DNA of 64,000 nt from positions 36,083 to 100,082 of the forward strand of contig DASVRI010000021.1 of assembly GCA_036388675.1 (NCBI GenBank), in the 5' to 3' direction. The position numbers and the translations under genes are program-made. Under the pieces are notes generated by a model. The model was not told where the DNA came from and searched no databases. It was given only the letters and a program-made list of their open reading frames with translations. Source of the stretch: DASVUS01 sp036388675. Lineage in GTDB: Bacteria > Armatimonadota > Abditibacteriia > Abditibacteriales > Abditibacteriaceae. Positions 17,051 to 25,798 of the stretch are shown in pieces. The first letter of the stretch is position 1. Every line of letters starts with the position of its first letter.

Positions 17051-18358
17051 TTACTTCTCAGGCGATTGAGATATAAGTTTTTCAGCGTAGCGCGCCGCCG
17101 CACGCCCGGCAACGGTGCCGCTACTCCAGGCCCACTGAAAATTGTAGCCGCCCAGCCAGCCATCGACATCGCAAATCTCGCCGGCGAAGAATAAACCGGC
17201 ATGGAGCTTCGACATCATGGTGGCCGATTCGATTTCGTCCAGCGCAATACCGCCCGCTGTGGCTTCGGCTTTAACGTAGTCGGCAACGGCATGCACCGGC
17301 AGGGGCATGTCGAGCAACGCGGCCTGTACGCGCTTTTGTTGGTCGCCCGAAAGCTTGCCGGCCAACGCCTGTGGCGGCACTTTCGAGTACTCGACTACCA
17401 TTTCGGCCACGCGGCGCGGCAAAATTTCGCTGAGGGCGTTGACCAGAGTTTGCTTCGCGTGCGCGCCCACAAACTCGTGCCACAAGCGGCGCTCGGTTCC
17501 GTCTTCAACTTCGGGCAGCAGGCGCATGAAAATCGTCGCGTGGGGATGCTGCCAGCGCTCACGCGCAAAGTGCCGGCTCATGTTGAGCGCAACCGGGCCG
17601 CTGTATCCTACGTGTGTAAACAAAAACGAACCGCTGAATTGCACCAGGATTTTGTCGCCGTCTTTAAGAGTGAGACGCACCGGCAAAGTGTTGCCTGAAA
17701 GCGCGGCGTGCGGCGGACAGTTGGCTAAAAGCGGTGTGAGCGCTGGTGTGGTTTGGACGAGCGTGTGTCCTAAACGCGTCGCGAAAACATAACCTGCGCC
17801 GTTGCTGCCGCTTTTGGGCAAAGCGAGGCCGCCGGTGCATAAAATAACCGCGCGGCTTTGCAGTTCTGCTTCGGCGGTGCGCACCGTCCACAAACCGCTT
17901 TGAGTACTCGGTTTGACACTGGTAACGAGTTGTCCCGTGACAAGTTCGGCGCCGCTATCGCGCACGGCATCGAGCAGCGCATTCAGCACGGTGCGCGATG
18001 AATCGGAGATCGGGAAATACTTGCCGGTTTGTTCCAGCTTGAGTGGCACGCCGATCGAGTCGAAAAAGCGATGTGTTTGCTCCACGCTGAAAGAACGCAA
18101 AACACGCGCGACAAACGATTTTGGGCCGCGATCGGTCTGCGTGGTATTGAATCGCGTGGCGTCAACGAACTCGTTAGTGACGTTGCAGCGCCCGCCGCCC
18201 GCCACCAAAATCTTGGCGCCGATTTTTGTTTGCGAATCGAGTACTCGTACGCGCGCAGCACGCTCGGTGGCAGCAGCACGCCCGGCAGCGGCGATGGCCG
18301 CCATCAAACCCGCCGCGCCTGCACCAACAATAACTACATCGAAAACATCGTTTTGCAT
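17051..18358 (-). CDS. HI0933/BaiN-family flavoprotein (NAD(P)/FAD-dependent oxidoreductase)
   Basis: The N-terminal FAD site DVVIVGAGAAGLMAAIAA is followed by the family signature KILVAGGGRCNVTN and, near the C-terminus, AGEICDVDGWLGGYNFQWAW plus SSG. These define HI0933-like proteins, some of which act as 3-dehydro-bile-acid reductases (BaiN); the general cellular role is not settled. At 435 residues it is full length. Alternative start: a GTG two codons upstream at 18364. It carries three GAGTACTC copies (17385, 17902, 18239), one in each reading phase. Confidence 0.9.
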   Translation of the reverse strand: MQNDVFDVVIVGAGAAGLMAAIAAAGRAAATERAARVRVLDSQTKIGAKILVAGGGRCNVTNEFVDATRFNTTQTDRGPKSFVARVLRSFSVEQTHRFFDSIGVPLKLEQTGKYFPISDSSRTVLNALLDAVRDSGAELVTGQLVTSVKPSTQSGLWTVRTAEAELQSRAVILCTGGLALPKSGSNGAGYVFATRLGHTLVQTTPALTPLLANCPPHAALSGNTLPVRLTLKDGDKILVQFSGSFLFTHVGYSGPVALNMSRHFARERWQHPHATIFMRLLPEVEDGTERRLWHEFVGAHAKQTLVNALSEILPRRVAEMVVEYSKVPPQALAGKLSGDQQKRVQAALLDMPLPVHAVADYVKAEATAGGIALDEIESATMMSKLHAGLFFAGEICDVDGWLGGYNFQWAWSSGTVAGRAAARYAEKLISQSPEK

Positions 18359-18376
18359 GGACACGTTGAACAGACG

Positions 18377-18774
18377 TTAAGCACGCGATGCGGTGTCCGA
18401 ATTATTGCCGGTGCGTAATGTGCGCTCCAGCGAATCCAGGTCTCGCTTCAGTTGCTCAATGCGCGTTAACAGTTATGTTGCCGATTCGTGGCGTCGGCTT
18501 CGGCCAGGTGCTCGTCGCGCGTCGTTTCGAGGTTGTTCAGCATGACCGCTACCAAGAGATTCACCACCACAAACACGGCAATGACAACGTAGCTGATGTA
18601 GAAGATGCACGCCCACGGATAAATCTTGTTTTTGATAGGACTAACGCACAACGAACCCGGAGCGTGAGCGATAGGCCGCAGATCAAGCCCATCGCTCACA
18701 GCCCCCAGCAGAAAAGTCGTTGTCTGCTTCTGGGGCAACCAACGCTTCGGATTTGTAGGAATTTCCATCTGCAT
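18377..18774 (-). pseudogene. C-terminal remnant of a voltage-gated ion channel (Ion_trans / BacNaV-like)
   Basis: On the minus strand one frame reads YPWACIFYISYVVIAVFVVV followed by NLLVAVMLNNLE. This is the pore-lining S6 helix of sodium-channel-like bacterial channels, followed by a charged segment (TTRDEHLAEADA). After a frameshift near 18470 the neighbouring frame gives LLTRIEQLKRDLDSLERTLR, the C-terminal coiled coil such channels use for tetramerisation, ending at a TAA at 18377. Everything upstream of S6 is missing. Its place is taken by a palindromic repeat element (18651-18756). It cannot encode a working channel. Confidence 0.65.
18651..18756. repeat. Palindromic element family 2, copy A (106 bp)
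   Basis: Begins ACGAACCCGGAGCGTGAGCG and ends with the near-complement ACGCTTCGGATTTGT. The interior CTCACAGCCCCCAGCAGA...CGTTGTCTGCTTCT is shared with copy C (56518-56633). It sits at the truncation point of the ion-channel remnant. Confidence 0.8.
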
Positions 18775-18859
18775 ACGTTCTATTTGAAAGTTTTAAGATG
18801 GCACGTTGTCATTTTCGCCAGGACAAGGAATGACAATGCGAGTACTCATCGTTGGCTAA

Positions 18860-19513
18860 CTAATGCTGCTTGCCTTCGATGGCACTCAGTAAAATGGCGG
18901 CGGCTAAACCCAGGCGGCGATCGAGAACTCCGCCTGTATCGGGTGAGAAATCGACCTGAATCTTAATCAGCAGCGGATTCTTGGTTTGCTTGTAAGTTGC
19001 GACTTCGCGCCCGCCCAATTTCGCGTTATATTGCTGCGGCAGAAAGAACGTGGCGAAATCGATAAAGCGCCGGATGAGCGCCAGAACCATGCTTTCTTCC
19101 TGCAACGTGCCCATCTCGCGGTCTTGTGCATCGAGAAAAATCCACTCGTCCTGGATCATCGACTTAAAGCCTTTACGACGCAACGCGCCTAGTTTCTCGC
19201 CGGTGGTGGCATCGGTCACGTCATAGGTCGCGCTGATGTCGAGAATGTTGCGCGCTCGAATCGTAATCATCTCTTTGGTCATGTCCTCGCCGGTGTAGAG
19301 GCGAATGTCTTCTTTGAGCTTGAAGCCTTTCTGATTGGCATACAAGACGACATTGCCGCTCGGGTCATCGACGTAGAACGCCGCGCCGACCAGTTTGAGC
19401 AGCTTGCGACGCACCAGATAATTGCGATGCGAAAACCGGTTATCACCGGCCCACTGGCTGGGTAGCCGCCGGGCCGATTCATCCAGCGAGCCAAAAGGTG
19501 ATTGAGATTGCAT
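18860..19513 (-). CDS. LURP-one-related / tubby-like-fold protein
   Basis: A 217-residue protein with the pattern NYLVRRKLLKLVGAAFYVDD...VVLYANQKGFKLKEDIRLY. Then come ITIRARNILDISATYDVTDATTG and GALRRKGFKSMIQDEWIFLD. These match the LURP-one-related (scramblase/tubby C-terminal-like) 12-stranded barrel family found in bacteria, where the role is unclear. It has no signal peptide. A hydrophobic stretch near the end (RRLGLAAAILLSAI) is too short to assign as a membrane anchor with certainty. A GAGTACTC copy lies just upstream of the start (19525). Confidence 0.65.
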   Translation of the reverse strand: MQSQSPFGSLDESARRLPSQWAGDNRFSHRNYLVRRKLLKLVGAAFYVDDPSGNVVLYANQKGFKLKEDIRLYTGEDMTKEMITIRARNILDISATYDVTDATTGEKLGALRRKGFKSMIQDEWIFLDAQDREMGTLQEESMVLALIRRFIDFATFFLPQQYNAKLGGREVATYKQTKNPLLIKIQVDFSPDTGGVLDRRLGLAAAILLSAIEGKQH

Positions 19514-19617
19514 GGTTTCCTCCTGAGTACTCAGGCGTTGTTATGTGAGCGGCTGCTTATGCGTTTCCGGCAGTGCGCTCGCTGTGCTCCTGAAAATCTA
19601 CTTCGGGGTTCAGTTAT

Positions 19618-20658
19618 TCAAACCGATGGAATATCGACTTTCACGACTTCTTCGCTGTGCGCCGATTGCCGCGCCGCATCGAAAACAGCAATGGCGCGGC
19701 GCACTTCTTCCAGTCGCACCGCAGGCGCCTGGGTGCCGTTGATTACTCCGGCGATGTTTTCATAGTAGTTGCGCCAGCGTCCCGGCAGCGTTGGTATAAC
19801 GGTTTCGGTTTTGCCGTCGCTAAGGCGTCCGTAGTTGGCCGGGTCTTCGCGCGCTGCGTCGATATCGCCTTTAATCATGGCGGCTTCCTGCGGATCGACT
19901 TCATATTTCATGAAGCTGCCGCCGGTGCCGTGAACGAGGAAGCGCGGTTTAGAAAATGCCGCCAGACTCGACACATCACAGAAGCCGGTGCGGCCACCTT
20001 CAAAGTGCACGACGATGGTCGCTGTGCTTTCGACTTCGCGCTCTGGAAAGTCGTGTTGCATGCGGCAGTAAACGCCCGTAATGCGTTCCGGAAAAAATTG
20101 CAAAAGCTGATCGACCAGGTGCGCGCCCAGGTCGTAAAAACGCCCGCCGCCTTTGTCCTGAGATTGGCCACGCCAGCCGCCGTTGGGGCCAAACTTCTGC
20201 CAGGCCATCTCAATCCAGCGCACATCGCCGAGTTTGCCCTCGGCCATCAGTTGTTTAACGGTGAGGAAATCGCCGTCCCAGCGCCGGTTCTGAAAAACGG
20301 AAAGTATTTTGCCGCTACTCTGCGCGGCTGCGATCATCTGGTCGCATTCGCCGAGGTTGAGACACATCGGCTTATCGACTACAACATGCTTGCCGGCTCC
20401 CAGCGCGCGAATCGAGTACTCGGCATGCACGTCGTTGGGCGTGGCGAGCACGACAAGCTCGATTTCGGGGTCGTCCAGCACTTCGTCGAAACTTGTGTAT
20501 ACCCGGCAATCACCGCGCGCGCGAATCTTCTCCTGCGTTTCAGGGTTGCGCGAGGCGATGCCGTGCAGTTCCAGCCCCGGCGTGAGGCCAACCAGGTAAG
20601 CATGAAAACAACGTCCGGCGAAACCGTATCCTATGACGGCAGTTCGTGTTGCGGGCAT
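19618..20658 (-). CDS. Gfo/Idh/MocA family oxidoreductase
   Basis: The Rossmann start TRTAVIGYGFAGRCFHAYLV is followed by VVLATPNDVHAEYSIRALGA and KHVVVDKPM, where the Lys is the conserved catalytic/nucleotide residue. The C-terminal substrate domain contains GGGRFYDLGAHLVDQLLQFF with the family His. The pattern is closest to YdgJ/scyllo-inositol-dehydrogenase-type members, but the substrate is not defined. The start at 20658 has AAAGGAA upstream. One GAGTACTC copy (20414) is read as E-Y-S. Confidence 0.9.
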   Translation of the reverse strand: MPATRTAVIGYGFAGRCFHAYLVGLTPGLELHGIASRNPETQEKIRARGDCRVYTSFDEVLDDPEIELVVLATPNDVHAEYSIRALGAGKHVVVDKPMCLNLGECDQMIAAAQSSGKILSVFQNRRWDGDFLTVKQLMAEGKLGDVRWIEMAWQKFGPNGGWRGQSQDKGGGRFYDLGAHLVDQLLQFFPERITGVYCRMQHDFPEREVESTATIVVHFEGGRTGFCDVSSLAAFSKPRFLVHGTGGSFMKYEVDPQEAAMIKGDIDAAREDPANYGRLSDGKTETVIPTLPGRWRNYYENIAGVINGTQAPAVRLEEVRRAIAVFDAARQSAHSEEVVKVDIPSV

Positions 20659-20844
20659 CAATTTCCTTTCGTGCATAGTGAAGTTGCGACAAGTTTATCT
20701 TCTTTGCCCCGGAGCACCGATTCAAGTGCCAGTGCCAGTGCAAAAGTGCTGGCAAACTTAATGTGCGCCAACGCACAAAAGCGGCATCTAATCTGCATCG
20801 GTGAGTACTCGAAGCGCCAAAACATATCTCAAGGAGAAACAAAA

Positions 20845-21237
20845 ATGGCAACCGATCCTGAAGCTCGCGCCAGTAGCAGTTCCGCAATGGTTATGGGAAT
20901 AATCGCGCTGCTCGCCGTTGCCGCAGCGGTTTACTTCTTCGCCATGCGGCCCACCGATGCGACTGCTCCCGGTTCATCAACGACGATTGTGAACCAACAA
21001 CCGCCTGCAAGCGCGCCTCCAACCACTGTCGTGGTGCCGGGCACAAGCGGCTCCAGCAGCACATCGAGCAGCACGACTTCGACAACTGAACGCACCACGT
21101 CCGGATCTGGAACCGACACAGGAGCTGGAACCGGCACGGACACCGGCGCTGGTGCTGGTACAGGCACCGATACTGGTGGTGCTACAGGCGACACAACTTC
21201 CTCCAGCACAACGACAACAACAGAATCGTCGCCTTAA
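20845..21237 (+). CDS. Small single-pass membrane protein with Ser/Thr/Gly-rich tail
   Basis: A 130-residue protein with a strong AAGGAG site before the ATG at 20845. Residues about 14-34 (AMVMGIIALLAVAAAVYFFA) form one membrane helix. The rest is almost entirely Ser, Thr, Gly, Pro and Asp, with repeats such as GTDTGAGTGTDTGAG. The tail probably lies outside the membrane and may be disordered. No family is recognised. It is followed by a strong terminator, which supports a real transcript. Confidence 0.75.
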   Translation: MATDPEARASSSSAMVMGIIALLAVAAAVYFFAMRPTDATAPGSSTTIVNQQPPASAPPTTVVVPGTSGSSSTSSSTTSTTERTTSGSGTDTGAGTGTDTGAGAGTGTDTGGATGDTTSSSTTTTTESSP

Positions 21238-21248
21238 CAGTTTGATTA

Positions 21249-21291
21249 AAACAAAGAGGCCAGCCAAATGATTTGGCTGGCCTCTTTGTTT
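21249..21291 (+). terminator. Intrinsic terminator after the 20845 gene
   Basis: Arms AACAAAGAGGCCAGCCAAA and its complement with a three-base loop, ending in CTTTGTTT. It lies twelve bases past the stop codon. Confidence 0.85.
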
Positions 21292-21305
21292 GCCTGGTGC
21301 TTCTT

Positions 21306-21360
21306 ACGAACCCGGAGCGTGAGCGACGTTCTTGGCCCGTCGCTCACGCTCCGGGTTCGT
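21306..21360. repeat. Palindromic element family 2, copy B (55 bp)
   Basis: Two exact 22-base complementary arms beginning ACGAACCCGGAGCGTGAGCG are separated by 11 bases. It is the minimal form of the element also seen at 18651-18756 and 56518-56633. Confidence 0.85.
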
Positions 21361-21384
21361 GATGCGTAACTTATTTGCCGCACT

Positions 21385-22194
21385 CTACACGGCAGCGAGT
21401 TGGGGCACAGCGGCAAGCTGCGGCACAGCTTCGTCTTGCGCAGCCGAACCGTTCAAGGCATTTTGTTGATGTCGTGCTTCTTGCACCACCCAGTTGAAAA
21501 GCGATTGGAACTGCGGGTATGCCGCCGCACATTCTTCAGGATGAAACTGCACGGCGAGGATCGGTTTGTCTGCGGATGATTCCATGCCTTCAATCACGCC
21601 GTCACGCGCGTGGCAGTTGGGCCGCAAACCGGCTCCCAACTCTTTAACCGCCTGGTGATGATAGGAATTGATGCCCACCGAACCGGCGCCGAAAACGCGC
21701 TCTAAGAGCGTATCGCTTTGCACATCGACTGTATGGAGCAAAACGGTGTGCATGCCCTGCGAATAATGCTTCACCGCGTCAGGAATCTGGCTTGGAATGT
21801 CTTGCACTAATGTGCCGCCACAGGCCACGTTGAGTACTTGCATACCGCGACAAATGCCCAGAAGCGGCAAGCTCATGTCCATCGCCAGACGCGCTACTTC
21901 CAGTTCCATGGCATCGCGCACCGGGTCCTGGTCTTTGCTCATCTGGTGCGGCTCTTCACCGTAGGCCAGCGATACGACATCGCCGCCGGTGAGAATGACG
22001 CCATCGCAATTTTGCACGGCGGCGTGAATCGCATCACGGTCGTTGATGCACGGCAGAATTATCGGTGCGCCACCGGCCCGCACAACGGCATCAACATAAT
22101 CGGTATCGCAGCCGGTTTTAATGAGTTGCAATTCGCCAATCGGTGTGGCCTGTGGAATGCGGCCAACCGTTATAAGAATCAGTGGTTTTTTCAT
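21385..22194 (-). CDS. Class I glutamine amidotransferase, gamma-glutamyl-GABA hydrolase family (peptidase C26)
   Basis: The amidase fold shows the nucleophile elbow LLGICRGMQVLN (Cys), the oxyanion/Gly segment ILTGGDVVSLAYGEEP and the His/Glu pair AVQFHPEE. These match PuuD-like gamma-glutamyl-gamma-aminobutyrate hydrolases. At 269 residues it is normal length plus a short tail that ends in a duplicated VPQLAA. The likely reaction is hydrolysis of a gamma-glutamyl amide; no polyamine-pathway genes are adjacent. It follows the three-gene dehydrogenase/isomerase cluster on the same strand but after a 426-base gap, so cotranscription is doubtful. Confidence 0.85.
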   Translation of the reverse strand: MKKPLILITVGRIPQATPIGELQLIKTGCDTDYVDAVVRAGGAPIILPCINDRDAIHAAVQNCDGVILTGGDVVSLAYGEEPHQMSKDQDPVRDAMELEVARLAMDMSLPLLGICRGMQVLNVACGGTLVQDIPSQIPDAVKHYSQGMHTVLLHTVDVQSDTLLERVFGAGSVGINSYHHQAVKELGAGLRPNCHARDGVIEGMESSADKPILAVQFHPEECAAAYPQFQSLFNWVVQEARHQQNALNGSAAQDEAVPQLAAVPQLAAV

Positions 22195-22620
22195 GTAAGT
22201 CCTTGAAATCAATCTGCCGCCACTCTGTATAACAAAGTGTCGCGGTCCGGGGTCACGGCGCGTGATCGTTCCAGGAATGCCACTTCATAAATTCTGTGCT
22301 GAATATCAAAAAAGCTGCCTTGAAGGGACAACCGTTTGAAAGTGATGCCGAGAATCGTCCTATGTTGTAACTGCCGGGTCGGGGAAGCGCCCCTGATTCT
22401 TTCGACTCCCGCCCGCCGGGTGAAACAACACGGAAAAGTAAGTTATGCATTGCGCATCCGCTGCGGTAACTTTTAGGAGTTGAATCGAAACGGCTTCTCC
22501 ACAACGTGCTGCTGAATCTTATTGTGAAGGCGGTTGCATTTCGCGTCGGCGGTTTAACTGGCACATGCTTCCACAAAGTCGCTGGCCTTTTACGAATTGG
22601 GCCAGCACGCAAATGCTAAA
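22195..22620. other. 426-base non-coding spacer
   Basis: No gene is supported. It contains a short hairpin near the end of the upstream leftward gene (GCTGGCC at 22581 and its complement at 22600). It also has a GC-rich stretch around 22375-22430 with partial self-complementarity. An antisense frame of about 119 codons exists, but its composition does not look like protein. Confidence 0.4.
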
Positions 22621-23730
22621 TTAGATATTCAGCGCCGCTGACTTGGACGCTTCGCGCACTTCGTCGGCGGTGACTTCGCGCCGCAGGTCGTTCGAAAGGT
22701 AAATGCCTTCCTGAATCAGCATGGTGTTGAGCGCCAGTTCGGCTGTGGGCAAAAGGGGCACGCGGCCTTGCAGTGCGGCAATCCAGTGATGCTGCGCACT
22801 TTTATAATCGTCGCCGCGACCGTGCACGTTTGTCCAGCGGAAACTGGCGCCACCCAGATCGGCTGTGCTGTTGAGATTCAAATCGCCGACATTTTTGAAG
22901 AAGCCAAACGGCTCCAGGCGCACGCCGCCCTCGGTGCCGACAACGCTTGAGCCTTCAATGCCATCGAGGTGAATGGCCCATGCTTCAATGATGTCGAGCG
23001 TGGCATCGTTAGTGAAGCGCACAAAGCCCAGACCGAGTTCTTCGACATCGTAGCCGCTTTGCTGCCGGCGCGCGGCATCCATCGCGATCTTTTGATAAGT
23101 CTTGCCGCAGATGCGTTCAACTTGCGGATTGCCCAGCAGATACAACACAACGCCGATATGATAAACGCCCATGTCATAGAGCGCGCCACCCGCCGAGTTG
23201 CGCTTTTGCACGAAAGTGGGCGTGCCGTAGCCATCAACGAAAGGCCGCCCGCGACGACGGAAACCCGTGGAGCGCGCGTGATAAAGCTCGCCCAGTTGGC
23301 CGCCGTCGATCAACTCTTTGGCGGCTTTGGTCGAGTTCTCAAACAGCATGTTGTTCTGAATGCTGAGCTTGCGCCCACACGCCTGCGCGGCATCGAGCAT
23401 TGCCTGCGCATCGACAAAAGAACCGGCCATCGGCTTTTCGCAGAAGACGTGCTTGCCTGCTTCCAGGCCGGCAACCGTCGCCGGACGATGCATGTTGTTG
23501 TGCAGACAAACATCGACGGCTTGAATGTCGTCGCGCTTTAGCATCTCGTGAAAATCGGTGTACACTTCGGGAATAGAGTGCTGGTCGGCGACGCGTTGCG
23601 CCTCCTCCTGGTTGATGTCGGAGACAGCTACGACTTCGACTTCCGAAATTTTGGCGTAATTGTTCAGATGCGACTTGCCGATTTGTCCGGTGCCGATTAC
23701 ACCGATGCGTACCTTCTCTGGTGTTGCCAT
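22621..23730 (-). CDS. Gfo/Idh/MocA family oxidoreductase
   Basis: The NAD(P) site is RIGVIGTGQIGKSHLNNYAK. The conserved HVFCEKPMAGS supplies the catalytic Lys, and GGALYDMGVYHIGVVLYLLG carries the substrate-domain His. It is 369 residues, complete. It overlaps the upstream isomerase gene by one base, so the pair is translationally coupled. Together with the dehydrogenase at 24624-25700 it forms a probable sugar- or inositol-type oxidation operon; the exact sugar is unknown. Confidence 0.9.
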   Translation of the reverse strand: MATPEKVRIGVIGTGQIGKSHLNNYAKISEVEVVAVSDINQEEAQRVADQHSIPEVYTDFHEMLKRDDIQAVDVCLHNNMHRPATVAGLEAGKHVFCEKPMAGSFVDAQAMLDAAQACGRKLSIQNNMLFENSTKAAKELIDGGQLGELYHARSTGFRRRGRPFVDGYGTPTFVQKRNSAGGALYDMGVYHIGVVLYLLGNPQVERICGKTYQKIAMDAARRQQSGYDVEELGLGFVRFTNDATLDIIEAWAIHLDGIEGSSVVGTEGGVRLEPFGFFKNVGDLNLNSTADLGGASFRWTNVHGRGDDYKSAQHHWIAALQGRVPLLPTAELALNTMLIQEGIYLSNDLRREVTADEVREASKSAALNI

Positions 23731-24557
23731 TATGCATTGACCTCGCGTTTGATGAGTTCGATTGTCTTGCGTGCGCCTTCAACTTCGTCGCCGTCTTTCG
23801 GGACGCTTTCGACGCCCCACGCCCCTCTGTAGCCGGTGTCTACCAGGCGTTTGATGACTTGCGGCACGTCCTGCGTGGTTTCGTTGCCCTGCTCATCGAA
23901 CGCAAAGCTCTTGATGTGCAAAGCGCGGGCACGATGCGCGCATTTTTCCCAGCCTTCCTGCTGCATGCCCGGCGCCCAGTTGTACGAATCAAATAAGAGT
24001 CCCAAACCGGGCACTGCATCCAGGATTCTGTTGACGTTGTCGGGAATCGGTGAAGGCCCCCAGTGATTTTCGATGAGGATTTCGATGTCACCGGCGCGGC
24101 TGATGATGTCGTTGTAGCCGTCCACGATGACATCGAAAATTTCATCCGTCAGTTCGGCGGGGCCGCCGCTGTCGATGCGGATTTGGCGCGCGTTTAAGGT
24201 TTGCGCAATTTCAATCCAGCGGTAAGCACGAGTGCGATTGGCGGCGCGCACTTCGGGATTCTCATCGTAGATGTGCGCTCCGTCAACTGCAATGCAGCCA
24301 AACGGTAAACCGGCTTCATCAGCGGCGGCTTTCACCTGCTGGACGTAATCTTCATCGGCGGTTGAAAGCTGCGCGTCGTGCGGGTTGTGGCCGGCGTGCA
24401 AAACTTTATCGCCTTCCTGCAGCGGCGCCAGATGCGCGTTCCACGGGTCGAGCAGGGTGCAGCCCAACGCTTTGCAATCGGTGATGTATTGAAAGATGTC
24501 CTGCTTGCCGGCGGCCAACAAACGATGGAAGCTGAACGAGCAAATGCTGATGTCCAT
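23730..24557 (-). CDS. Sugar phosphate isomerase/epimerase (xylose-isomerase-like TIM barrel)
   Basis: A 275-residue AP-endonuclease-2-type TIM barrel. Metal-site segments are visible: ILIENHWGPSP (Glu), LGLLFDSYNW (Asp), ALHIKSFAFDE (His) and WGVESVPKDGDE (Glu). The start MDISICSFSFHRLL at 24557 is the only sensible one. It sits between two Gfo/Idh/MocA dehydrogenases, the classic arrangement for stepwise oxidation and isomerisation of a sugar or cyclitol. One-base overlap with the next gene indicates coupling. Confidence 0.9.
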   Translation of the reverse strand: MDISICSFSFHRLLAAGKQDIFQYITDCKALGCTLLDPWNAHLAPLQEGDKVLHAGHNPHDAQLSTADEDYVQQVKAAADEAGLPFGCIAVDGAHIYDENPEVRAANRTRAYRWIEIAQTLNARQIRIDSGGPAELTDEIFDVIVDGYNDIISRAGDIEILIENHWGPSPIPDNVNRILDAVPGLGLLFDSYNWAPGMQQEGWEKCAHRARALHIKSFAFDEQGNETTQDVPQVIKRLVDTGYRGAWGVESVPKDGDEVEGARKTIELIKREVNA

Positions 24558-24623
24558 AGTGTCCTTTCGAGTACCTCAGTCGAGTACTCGCATATAGATT
24601 TTGCGGCGTGCGGCAAAATGACT

Positions 24624-25700
24624 TTACGAGGACTGTGCGGCGGATGATGCAATTGCGATGGCGCTTCCGGTGCGCGATGCTTCCATAGCCGCCAGCAAGA
24701 CTTCGGTGACGTGGCGTGCGGCGTGCGCGTTCGACAGCGGCGGTTGAATGCCCTGCTGCACACAATCGAGAAAGTGCTTGTGCGCGCTGCCAACTGCGCT
24801 TTCAACTTCCAGGGTTTTCTCTTCAATCGGTGCGTGGTCGCTATCGTAAGATAACGGCGTAAACAGGTGCGGTGCAATACCATAACAGGGTAGATCGTAT
24901 TTGCCGCGTGTGCCGTGAACGCTCATCTGCCAGGTGCGCGCTGCATCGCACCAACTGGTTTCAGCAACGGCCAGTGCGCCGCTTTGCATCTGCATCAACA
25001 GAACGGCATTGTCTTCCAGCGTAGTCGGCTTGTCGAAAGTATTGACAACCGCGCTCACACTTTTAGCTGTTCCCAGCAACGCGATAAGGTGTGAAACGGC
25101 ATACACGCCCATATCGAACAAGGCTCCCGCCGAGGCTTGCTGCGCATCGAAAAACCACAGGTTTTCTTCGGCGCCGATTTCTAAGTCTTCGTGGAATATC
25201 TCGCGCACTTCGCGATAGTAAACTTCAGGCCCACCGTGGCTGGTGCGCGCCCGTGCGCCCGAAACGCGGCCAATCGTGCCGTCGCGGATGCCGCGCCACA
25301 CCGTATGCACCGGGTCGGGAAAATGCGGCAGCACCAAAACAGTGCGGTCGGTTTTGTCGGCGGCAGCCACAAACGCGTTTGCCTCGTTCATGTCGGCGCA
25401 CAGCGGCTTTTGCATGAAAAGGTGCTTGCCCGCTTCAATCGCTTTGATGCCCCACGAAACATGCTGCGGATGCGGTGTCGCTACGATGACGGCATCCACA
25501 TCAGGGTCGCTAATGACATCTTCGTAGTTGTGCGTGTAGCGCGCGACGCCGAACTGGTCGCACAGCAACCGCAGGCGCGATTCCTTGCGCCCGCTGATGA
25601 GTGTCACTTCCGCACGCTGCGCTTCCTCGGCCAACTCCGGCAGGTGCATCTTGGCGACAATGCCGCCTGCACCGATGACGCCGAATCTCAGTTTGTTCAT
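24624..25700 (-). CDS. Gfo/Idh/MocA family oxidoreductase
   Basis: Begins MNKLRFGVIGAGGIVAKMHL with the nucleotide-binding glycines, then DAVIVATPHPQHVSWGIKAI and KHLFMQKPLCADM (catalytic Lys). The C-terminal domain has GALFDMGVYAVSHLIALLGT. It is 358 residues, full length. It is the first gene of a three-gene leftward cluster, separated from the isomerase by 66 bases that contain the GAGTACTC copy at 24582. A further copy (25716) lies just upstream of the start. Substrate is unknown. Confidence 0.9.
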   Translation of the reverse strand: MNKLRFGVIGAGGIVAKMHLPELAEEAQRAEVTLISGRKESRLRLLCDQFGVARYTHNYEDVISDPDVDAVIVATPHPQHVSWGIKAIEAGKHLFMQKPLCADMNEANAFVAAADKTDRTVLVLPHFPDPVHTVWRGIRDGTIGRVSGARARTSHGGPEVYYREVREIFHEDLEIGAEENLWFFDAQQASAGALFDMGVYAVSHLIALLGTAKSVSAVVNTFDKPTTLEDNAVLLMQMQSGALAVAETSWCDAARTWQMSVHGTRGKYDLPCYGIAPHLFTPLSYDSDHAPIEEKTLEVESAVGSAHKHFLDCVQQGIQPPLSNAHAARHVTEVLLAAMEASRTGSAIAIASSAAQSS

Positions 25701-25798
25701 GCCTGTTCCTCGTTCGAGTACTCGTTGCGTCGTGAATGTCTGCTGTATGCTTGCGGCTTTGCCGATATATCTGTGCGGCTACGGCTTTGCCGCTAACG

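Noticed and set aside
13971..17384. The 3.4-kb gap without the palindrome as proof that the IS arrived recently
   Set aside because: A similar 3.8-kb gap (20811-24581) covers ordinary genes, so absence in the IS alone is not significant.
22253..22612. 119-codon leftward open frame
   Set aside because: Composition does not look like a folded protein, there is no ribosome site, and it fills a spacer rich in palindromic sequence.
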